A stretch of 8,774 nucleotides of DNA. Source: JAFGTE01 sp965369305. GTDB taxonomy: Bacteria > Patescibacteriota > Gracilibacteria > UM-FILTER-43-11. The stretch lies in assembly GCA_965369305.1 (NCBI GenBank), contig CBDUQG010000047.1, forward strand, positions 1 to 8,774, given 5' to 3'. The notes under the pieces were generated by a model. That model made no database searches. It saw only the letters and a list, made by a program, of their open reading frames with translations, and had not been told where the DNA came from. Position numbers and translations under genes: made by a program. Of this stretch, positions 1 through 4,902 are shown in pieces. How positions within the stretch are numbered: position 1 is the first letter of the stretch; each line of letters begins with the position of its first letter.

Positions 1-66
1 AGTTAAGCCCGTCATCGCCGATGGTACTTGGATCTAAGTCCTGGAAGAGTAGGCCGACGCCAAGAT
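1..66 (+). rRNA. rrf: 5S ribosomal RNA, 3' part (5' end outside window)
   Basis: The opening bases match the conserved 3' half of bacterial 5S rRNA: AGTTAAGCCCGTC, then CGCCGATGGTACT, a short variable hairpin arm around TGGATCTAAGTCCTGG, then AAGAGTAGG and a closing GACGCCAAG that would pair with the missing 5' end. The order and spacing agree with the E. coli 5S segment running from AGTGAAACGCCGTAGCGCC to GAGAGTAGG. The 3' end is placed at about 66, give or take two bases. The 5S gene is normally last in an rRNA operon, and the terminator about 20 bases further on fits that, so the rest of an rrn operon probably lies to the left. Confidence 0.93.
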
Positions 67-87
67 AGTGTGCTTATTTTGAGTATA

Positions 88-123
88 AAAAAACCCGTCA
101 CGGCAGACCTGGACGGGTTTTTT
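88..123. terminator. Bidirectional intrinsic terminator between 5S rRNA and the minus-strand unit
   Basis: ACCCGTC and GACGGGT form a GC-rich stem whose flanking A and T runs extend the pairing (88-99 with 112-123) around a 12-nt loop. T-rich tracts follow the stem on both strands. The element can therefore end the rRNA transcript on the + strand and the minus-strand operon that stops at 142. The convergent arrangement makes both uses likely. Confidence 0.9.
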
Positions 124-141
124 GTTGTAAGTTAGTAGCTC

Positions 142-936
142 TTAGCTATTAGAGCTCAGGCTTTGAGCCTTGGAAAGCTTGTTCTTTACTCTTTGAGCTT
201 CTTTAGCCTGCCTCCCAGATTCGATCAACTTGATGCGCTTTCGGTTGGCTTCTCGTTGCTTAGCGTCCTCTTCACGCTGTTTTAGGATGCGTTCGAGGTT
301 TGGGTTAGGTCTAGTAACCGCAGCTGGCTCAGCAACCTGCTCATCGTGCTCTTCTGAGTCTTCTTCAGACTCATGATGTCCATGACTTTTATCAGCCAGG
401 ATTTCGATATCGATGGTCTGTTGGTTGTTATCGATGGCTACCTGAATTTCTTCAGATGCCTGTACAACCTTTTCCTGAAGATCTAAGGCTTTGTCGTAGG
501 TTTTTTCGACCTCCTTGCCTAAATCTTTACTTTCCACTTTCTCCATGGCACTTTCGATCATCGTTACGCTTTCATTCTGGACGACGCTGATTTGGTCGAC
601 CGCTTTTTTGAGCTTTTTAGTCTGTTTAATGTCATCAGCGTTCTTGATGGCGTGCTCTGTGGAGCTTACAATCTTCCGGGTGAGGTTTCTTAGTTTAATG
701 TCACCCAGGTTGTCATCCACTTCGAAAGCATCAAGAAGTGAAGCGCCTAATAGGTTTTCTGACCCCTTTCCTTCCAGAATCTCTTCCAGCTCAGTGATGC
801 TGCTTTTTGCCTCTTCAACATGATGTGCATAGGAATAGTGGTTATAGAACATCATGCCTTCTGCAAAGAATGCAATACTGAGGGCACAAGTGCCCAGTTT
901 CCGTGCGATTGTTTTGAAACGACGGGTATTATTCAA
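142..936 (-). CDS. Exported coiled-coil protein with His/acid-rich segment, function unknown
   Basis: This 264-residue protein was not recognised as a named family. Residues 8-37 look like an export signal: a basic start (RRFKTIARK), a hydrophobic stretch at about 14-30, and SYA at 35-37 as a possible signal peptidase I site. Residues 45-175 are charged and strongly helical with coiled-coil character. Residues 182-199 are rich in His, Glu and Asp (HGHHESEEDSEEHDE), which could bind divalent metal. A proline-containing hinge and a basic helical tail (212-258) follow. The start is TTG, inside the last codons of the upstream gene (8-nt overlap). An in-frame TAG lies seven codons upstream, and the next Met (28) would cut the hydrophobic segment. 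Translational coupling to the upstream membrane protein suggests a shared envelope role. It loosely resembles extracytoplasmic helical proteins common in CPR genomes. Confidence 0.8.
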   Translation of the reverse strand: MNNTRRFKTIARKLGTCALSIAFFAEGMMFYNHYSYAHHVEEAKSSITELEEILEGKGSENLLGASLLDAFEVDDNLGDIKLRNLTRKIVSSTEHAIKNADDIKQTKKLKKAVDQISVVQNESVTMIESAMEKVESKDLGKEVEKTYDKALDLQEKVVQASEEIQVAIDNNQQTIDIEILADKSHGHHESEEDSEEHDEQVAEPAAVTRPNPNLERILKQREEDAKQREANRKRIKLIESGRQAKEAQRVKNKLSKAQSLSSNS

Positions 937-1603
937 TGGCTTCGGGTTTAAGGTCTAATTGTCGTTTTATATAGAAGAAGGCTCCTATGCCGGCAAGTAG
1001 TAATCCTCCAATGAGTAACATTAAATTATGCTCGATTGAAAAGACATATAGATAGTGTGAAACACTTATGATGCCGATTCTCGAGTAGTAATTGATTACT
1101 CTGAAGAGGGTCGCTTCAATACCTTCTGCTAGAAGTCCTAGTTCTCCGACTTGGATTAAGCTCGCCGCAGAGGCGAATACCGTATGCATTAGTAGGGCAT
1201 AGGTGGTTTTGAAGGGGATTGTACTTAGAAGTTCAACCGTGTCGCTGTTATCTAAGATTGTGAAACCGATTTCAGCATAAGTGAAACCGAGACCGATCAG
1301 TAGAAAACTTGCGATTCTAAGCTCTCTGACATTGTGGTGAATGAGCTCATGAAAGTAGCTTACGTGCTTCTCAAAGAAAAGAATGCCTAGTTCGATAAAA
1401 ACGAAGGCAGCAATAACATATAGGTAGCTCATGTGGAGCCCTGAATGTTCGATGAGCACGAATGGTACTGAAATAAGTGCACCAAAGCCGAAAAGGCCCA
1501 GAACTGATTTAAAATCCACTTTTTTATAAAAGTATGCGGTGGCTACGAGGGCCATAAGGGCCAAAGCCGTGAAGCCTGCGAATATGAGGTTTTGAGTCAT
1601 CAT
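929..1603 (-). CDS. PrsW-like polytopic membrane protein, possibly an inactive glutamic protease
   Basis: This 224-residue membrane protein has about seven hydrophobic segments. Its motif order follows the PrsW family of intramembrane glutamic proteases. FIELGIL (69-75) matches the FVEEGLK type first motif, GFTYAE (106-111) matches FxxxE, MHTVFA (139-144) matches the HxxF motif, and His183 stands near the final helix. Family members normally have EExxK in the first motif. Here the second Glu is Leu72 and the Lys position is Leu75, so activity is doubtful. A degenerate substrate binder or a divergent protease are both possible, and the assignment rests on short motifs only. The start is the first of two tandem ATGs, with no Shine-Dalgarno sequence. 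It is the first gene of a two-gene unit, and the next gene overlaps it by 8 nt. Confidence 0.6.
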   Translation of the reverse strand: MMTQNLIFAGFTALALMALVATAYFYKKVDFKSVLGLFGFGALISVPFVLIEHSGLHMSYLYVIAAFVFIELGILFFEKHVSYFHELIHHNVRELRIASFLLIGLGFTYAEIGFTILDNSDTVELLSTIPFKTTYALLMHTVFASAASLIQVGELGLLAEGIEATLFRVINYYSRIGIISVSHYLYVFSIEHNLMLLIGGLLLAGIGAFFYIKRQLDLKPEAIE

Positions 1604-1665
1604 GGTTTATTTCTGTTTTTTACGAAGCTTGTTAGTCTTATTTGGATTAATGAATAAAATAGCTC

Positions 1666-1693
1666 CTTTTTCCTTTCTGCAAGGTAGGAAAAG
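1666..1693 (-). other. Weak hairpin in the 5' leader of the PrsW-like gene
   Basis: In the minus-strand transcript CUUUUCCU can pair with AGGAAAAAG (one bulged base) around an 11-nt loop. The second arm runs into an AAGGAG purine stretch that resembles a ribosome binding site but has no start codon at a suitable distance. It is weak and A/U-rich, and may be chance. Confidence 0.2.
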
Positions 1694-1753
1694 CAGCATA
1701 TTGATTGTATTTTTACGACTTTGTATATGTGTTTTTGCTCCCTTGCTTTTATT

Positions 1754-1782
1754 ATAATAACATATTTAAGATAATATGTCAA
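1754..1782 (-). promoter_or_regulatory. Near-consensus sigma70-type promoter for the PrsW-like operon
   Basis: On the minus strand a perfect TTGACA (1777-1782) is followed after exactly 17 bp by TATTAT (1754-1759, five of six matches to TATAAT). Transcription would start near 1747. This leaves a leader of about 145 nt before the ATG at 1603, unlike the very short leaders inferred elsewhere in the window. Confidence 0.8.
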
Positions 1783-1813
1783 ACAATGGAAAGATTTCTG
1801 AACAACAATTTGG

Positions 1814-1839
1814 ACCCGGGGCAATTGTAAATGCCGGGT
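1814..1839. promoter_or_regulatory. Inverted repeat upstream of ssb, possible operator
   Basis: ACCCGG (1814-1819) and CCGGGT (1834-1839) are perfect inverted repeats. Between and overlapping them GGCA (1820-1823) and TGCC (1832-1835) form an inner pair. No T-run follows on either strand, so a terminator is unlikely. The repeat lies between the two divergent transcription units and covers the possible -35 element of ssb, so an operator or attenuator is plausible but unproven. Confidence 0.35.
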
Positions 1840-1852
1840 GGCGGTGTATGAT
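1825..1852 (+). promoter_or_regulatory. Candidate ssb promoter (weak -35, good -10)
   Basis: TTGTAA (1825-1830) and TATGAT (1847-1852) are separated by 16 bp. The -10 matches consensus at five positions and the -35 at four. Transcription would begin around 1859, giving a leader of about 23 nt. A second -10-like TTTAAT at 1868-1873 lies 9 nt from the ssb ATG and could give a leaderless message. The evidence does not decide between them. Confidence 0.35.
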
Positions 1853-1882
1853 TGACTAGCATTATCCTTTAATCCCAACGAT

Positions 1883-2734
1883 ATGTACGCACTCAATCGA
1901 GCTCAGCTCATCGGTCATTTAACGGAGGATCCTCAGATTCGCCAGACACCTTCCGGTCAGACGGTGGGGGATTTAAACATAGTTACCAAGGCTTCCTTTA
2001 AAACAGGAGATGGCCAGACTCAGGTTTCTTCTTCTTACCACAATGTGGTGGTTTGGAGAGGGCTTGCTGATATTTCTCAACGATTTCTGAAGAAAGGCAG
2101 TCAGGTCTTCATCTCAGGCCGAATTCAGACAGACGAATGGGAAGACCAGCAAAGTGGTCAAAAACGCTATAAAACACGCATTACAGCGGACGAAATGATC
2201 CTTTTGGATCCTAAGAACCCTAATCCACCCCTCGCAGAAGGAAGTATGGTAGGAGGTGCTCTTAATCAGGCAGAGGTTATCGGTAATGTGACTCGCGATC
2301 CAGAACTACGTCAGACGCCTAACGGAAACAGTGTGGTGAGCTTTGGCATTGCTACTAACTACAGTTGGAAAGACCGCGCAGGAGAAACCCAGGAAAAGAC
2401 TGAATTCCACAATATTGTCGCTTGGGACGCCCTAGCTCAGAGTATTGCTCAAACCTTTAAGAAAGGCCGAAAGGTCTATATTCGTGGGCGTTTGCAGACC
2501 CGTAGTTGGGAAACTCCAGATGGCGGGAAGCGCTACACCACTGAAGTCATCAGTGAACACGCCTTAGCACTTGGTGTAGCCAATACTGAAATTGGAACAC
2601 CTAGCATGAGTACCAATGTGAACGTTTCTCAGCCGGCTGCTAAAACAGAAAGTCCTGCGGTCGAGAATCCTGCCGGTGCTGTGCCTGCGGTGAATTATGA
2701 ATCTGAGGTGAAACCTGAGGACCTACCGTTCTAG
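1883..2734 (+). CDS. ssb: Single-stranded DNA-binding protein with two tandem OB folds
   Basis: The 283-residue protein is an SSB with an internal duplication. OB fold 1 spans about 1-110 (LNRAQLIGHLTEDPQIRQTP, then YHNVVVWRGLADI, VFISGRIQT). OB fold 2 spans about 124-232 with the same signature (LNQAEVIGNVTRDPELRQTP, FHNIVAWDALAQ, VYIRGRLQTRSW). A disordered linker rich in Pro, Ala, Ser and Glu follows, and the protein ends in the acidic protein-interaction tip KPEDLPF. Most bacterial SSBs have one OB fold in about 170 residues and form tetramers. Two-fold SSBs are known in Deinococcus-Thermus, where they form dimers, and a dimer is inferred here. It coats ssDNA during replication and repair and recruits partners through its C-terminus. 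It is followed after 51 bp by the Shedu gene in the same direction, with no terminator visible between them. Confidence 0.96.
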   Translation: MYALNRAQLIGHLTEDPQIRQTPSGQTVGDLNIVTKASFKTGDGQTQVSSSYHNVVVWRGLADISQRFLKKGSQVFISGRIQTDEWEDQQSGQKRYKTRITADEMILLDPKNPNPPLAEGSMVGGALNQAEVIGNVTRDPELRQTPNGNSVVSFGIATNYSWKDRAGETQEKTEFHNIVAWDALAQSIAQTFKKGRKVYIRGRLQTRSWETPDGGKRYTTEVISEHALALGVANTEIGTPSMSTNVNVSQPAAKTESPAVENPAGAVPAVNYESEVKPEDLPF

Positions 2735-2785
2735 TCTGGGTTTAAAACATTGGTTTATATCCTTATTTACTAACGAAATTTGTTT

Positions 2786-3988
2786 ATGAGCAGCTTTAAA
2801 ATGCAACGTACTTCCTACAATAGTGCTGAAGTTATTGAGCCTATTGTTCTTTATGAAACATCGAGAACTCGCAAGGTTTTTAAGGCGATGATTGTCCGAG
2901 AGCCGGGTGCTGAATGGACTCCTAGAGGTGTAATTGTATACCAAAAGAGAGGGGCCGAAGGCTGGGAAGACGTGCGGGGAATTAATCTTAATGCACTTAA
3001 GTCAGGTGAGGGGGTGTGTATCGATCTTCCTCATGATCAACTTGCACTTTTGCGTGATGGACTGTCGAGGCTTGATAGGATCGCAGAAATAGGTCCTCCA
3101 CAGGGTGAGGCGGAGTTCGTGGAAACAACGCTTGATGTAAAGGGGCTTCTAGCCCAGCTTTCTAAGCTGAATGACTCAGAAGCTGTAGTTGGTCAGTTGA
3201 GTGAGATGGCTTCAGAGGATTTTGAGAATCTGAACTCAATCATCGGAATAAGTCGCTTAAAGCGAGTAGTTGATTTTTGGGAACAAAACAAAGGCATGGA
3301 TGATGAGGAGCACTGGCAGAAATTCTTTGAGTCAAATTCATGGATTCTATCTCAAATATTCTGTCATCCTCTTGTTTTATTCTCGGGTAAGGCTTATGTA
3401 GGGGGTAAGGGAATTGACAATAGAGGTGGAAAAATTACTGACTTCATTTATCAGAATAACCTTACAAAGAACACTGCTGTGATTGAGATTAAAACTCCAG
3501 TTTCTGCCTTAGTTGCAGGGCAATACCGTGCTGGGGTTCATAGTATGTCTGCTGAGCTTACTGGTGCTATTGCTCAGGTTAGGGAGCAGAAGGATAAATT
3601 CCAAAAGGATTTCTATAGACTCCGTGAAGAAACGGAGGGTGAATTTCTTTCCTTTAGCCCTAAGTGCATCATTGTATGCGGTAGTCTCGAAGTCTTAGAT
3701 AAAGAGAAATTTAAGTCTTTTGAGCTTTTTCGGACGGGGTTGCGAGATGTGGAGGTAGTAACTTACGATGAACTCTTCTCAAAGATTAAGCTTATGGTTA
3801 GGCTATTAGATCCCAGTTGCACTGATTCAATCGAAGAAATATCCCCTGAATTTAGGGAGGCTTTTGAATCTAAAAAGCCCCTACCTGAGGTTATTCCTCA
3901 CACTTTAAAGAATTCGTCCGATTCTTCCGTGTCACCATCCGCTGTTAGTTATGAATCCGAGATAAAGCCTGAAGATCTTCCGTTCTAA
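2786..3988 (+). CDS. Shedu-type (SduA/DUF4263) defence nuclease with an SSB-like C-terminal tail
   Basis: This 400-residue protein matches the Shedu anti-phage nuclease. The N-terminal region (about 20-100) has the family look: ETSRTRKVFKAMIV, a VYQKRG-W strand, and an L-chain ending in LDRIAEI. The C-terminal nuclease (about 172-338) has HWQKFFESNSWILSQIF, then TDF (Asp219), then VIEIKTP (Glu234, Lys236) as the PD-(D/E)XK site, AIAQVREQ (Gln264) as the following helix, and VVTYDEL near the end. A flexible linker (342-385) leads to a tail, 386-400, nearly identical to the end of the neighbouring SSB (YESEIKPEDLPF). Such a tail is not a usual part of Shedu proteins as far as I know. ATG at 2786 is preferred over an upstream in-frame TTG at 2780. 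There is no clear Shine-Dalgarno sequence or separate promoter, so cotranscription with ssb is likely. It cuts DNA in defence by family knowledge; the partner via the tail is inferred. Confidence 0.88.
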   Translation: MSSFKMQRTSYNSAEVIEPIVLYETSRTRKVFKAMIVREPGAEWTPRGVIVYQKRGAEGWEDVRGINLNALKSGEGVCIDLPHDQLALLRDGLSRLDRIAEIGPPQGEAEFVETTLDVKGLLAQLSKLNDSEAVVGQLSEMASEDFENLNSIIGISRLKRVVDFWEQNKGMDDEEHWQKFFESNSWILSQIFCHPLVLFSGKAYVGGKGIDNRGGKITDFIYQNNLTKNTAVIEIKTPVSALVAGQYRAGVHSMSAELTGAIAQVREQKDKFQKDFYRLREETEGEFLSFSPKCIIVCGSLEVLDKEKFKSFELFRTGLRDVEVVTYDELFSKIKLMVRLLDPSCTDSIEEISPEFREAFESKKPLPEVIPHTLKNSSDSSVSPSAVSYESEIKPEDLPF

Positions 3989-4713
3989 GACTCTTTAGCT
4001 AATTCAAGCCATTTTTGAAGCCCCATTGTTTTAGGGCTTTCTACCTCTTTAGTCGGGAAGTTCTCCCAGTGGTGATTTACGACGTTCCAGAAGTTTTTAG
4101 GTAGCTGGGTACCATTTTGCACGATTCTGACGATACAGGACGTTACTTTGGGTTCCGGGTACACAGAGGTAGGTGGAACGTCGGCGATGATCTCAATGTC
4201 ACCATAGGCCTGGGCTTGAAGTGAGACCCGGTAACAACGAGGAGGCTGGCCCATCAAAGTCGTGGCATACTGCTTGTCAGTGATGAAGACCATGGCGTAT
4301 GGTTTATGCTCGATTTCGGACATGAATTTTCGGTAAAGTCGGCCTGAAAGATGGAAGGGAATGTTGCCCACAAGCATATAGGGCTTTTTGGGAATTTCGT
4401 ATTCCAGGATATCGCCTTTAATAAGCCTTAAATTTGATTTATGTTCAAATTTTTTGTTCAATACTTTGAACATATCCTCATCAAACTCTACTACTTCAAC
4501 ATCATCGAACGAATTCGCCAAATCGTCAGTCAAATAGCCAAGTCCTCCACCAATTTCGACAACTTTTGAGTCTTTTTGGTGGGTATTTTGGACAACTTGA
4601 ATAAATTTTTTGATCACAAGGGGATCTGTTGTGAAGACCTGACCGTAGTATTTCCTTGGAATTAAGCCATTTTCTTCAAGTTCCGCCTGGCATTTTTTTT
4701 GTGCTTCATCCAT
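3985..4713 (-). CDS. rRNA adenine N6-dimethyltransferase, Erm/KsgA family, short C-terminus
   Basis: This is an SAM-dependent rRNA adenine methyltransferase of 242 residues from ATG at 4713 (GTG at 4719 would add two). Visible motifs are GQVF (24-27), the SAM loop VVEIGGGLGYLT (51-62), acidic Glu76 ending strand 2 (VVEFDED), GD (100-101), catalytic motif IV GNIPFHLSG (116-124), and PEPKVTS (186-192). KsgA usually has NLPY or NIPY, and the Phe variant is seen in some Erm enzymes. The C-terminal domain is short and lacks the RRKTL-like helix typical of KsgA (about 270 residues). It could be the organism's KsgA, acting on the 16S 3' end, or an Erm-like 23S methylase; the sequence does not settle this. 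ATG 4713 is chosen because an extended -10 lies 8 nt upstream, implying a leaderless transcript. Its stop overlaps that of the Shedu gene. Confidence 0.88.
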   Translation of the reverse strand: MDEAQKKCQAELEENGLIPRKYYGQVFTTDPLVIKKFIQVVQNTHQKDSKVVEIGGGLGYLTDDLANSFDDVEVVEFDEDMFKVLNKKFEHKSNLRLIKGDILEYEIPKKPYMLVGNIPFHLSGRLYRKFMSEIEHKPYAMVFITDKQYATTLMGQPPRCYRVSLQAQAYGDIEIIADVPPTSVYPEPKVTSCIVRIVQNGTQLPKNFWNVVNHHWENFPTKEVESPKTMGLQKWLELAKES

Positions 4714-4721
4714 GCTCACGT

Positions 4722-4730
4722 ACTATATCA
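4722..4730 (-). promoter_or_regulatory. Extended -10 promoter of the rRNA methyltransferase gene
   Basis: On the minus strand TGATATAGT forms a TGn plus TATAGT extended -10 (five of six matches). No -35 is recognisable 17 bp upstream. Exactly 8 nt separate it from ATG 4713, so the transcript would begin at or next to the start codon. Confidence 0.6.
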
Positions 4731-4814
4731 GACAATTTTTCGGAAGGGTAGGGAAGTGGTGAAGTAAGGGGGAATGGAGTGGGATTTTTGATGCGCCATA
4801 ATGACGCCGTCGTG

Positions 4815-4840
4815 GCACCAATTTGGCGCCAGATTGGTGC
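4815..4840. repeat. 26-bp near-perfect palindrome in a divergent intergenic region
   Basis: Arms GCACCAAT (4815-4822) and ATTGGTGC (4833-4840) are exact reverse complements. They enclose TGGCGCCA (4824-4831), itself a perfect palindrome. Only the pair T4823/G4832 breaks the symmetry. No T-run follows, so it does not resemble an intrinsic terminator. Its position between two divergent promoters suggests a protein-binding operator. I do not recognise the motif as a known regulon box. Confidence 0.75.
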
Positions 4841-4885
4841 AACAGAAATTTAGGCTGATTTAGGTATGGGCCAGACGGTTCAAAT

Positions 4886-4894
4886 TGATATACT
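4886..4894 (+). promoter_or_regulatory. Extended -10 promoter of the O-antigen ligase-family gene
   Basis: TGATATACT is a TGn plus TATACT extended -10 with five of six matches. It stands exactly 8 nt upstream of ATG 4903, mirroring the promoter of the divergent methyltransferase gene and implying a leaderless or near-leaderless message. No convincing -35 is seen. Confidence 0.6.
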
Positions 4895-4902
4895 GGGGTC
4901 TG

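Noticed and set aside
515..823. 102-codon + frame rich in Ser and Leu opposite the coiled-coil gene
   Set aside because: It is the complement of a Glu/Lys-rich helical gene, which routinely gives Ser/Leu/Phe-rich shadow frames. It has no start signal.
1607..1699. 30-codon leader reading frame ending 3 nt before the PrsW-like ATG
   Set aside because: The position is suggestive of a leader peptide, in frame with the downstream start. It has no ribosome binding site or recognisable composition, and open frames of this size are common in A/T-rich leaders.
1600..1896. 98-codon minus-strand reading frame across the ssb upstream region
   Set aside because: It begins inside ssb on the opposite strand and runs through both divergent promoters. 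It has a composition unlike a real protein (clustered Cys, Lys, Ile) and no ribosome binding site.
4815..4840. The palindrome read as a CIRCE/HrcA site or an intrinsic terminator
   Set aside because: Its arms do not match TTAGCACTC/GAGTGCTAA, its spacing differs, and no T-run follows on either strand.
4885..4902. In-frame TTG start six codons upstream for the O-antigen ligase-family gene
   Set aside because: The TTG overlaps the extended -10 element, so it would not be included in the transcript. The ATG at 4903 opens directly into the first membrane helix.
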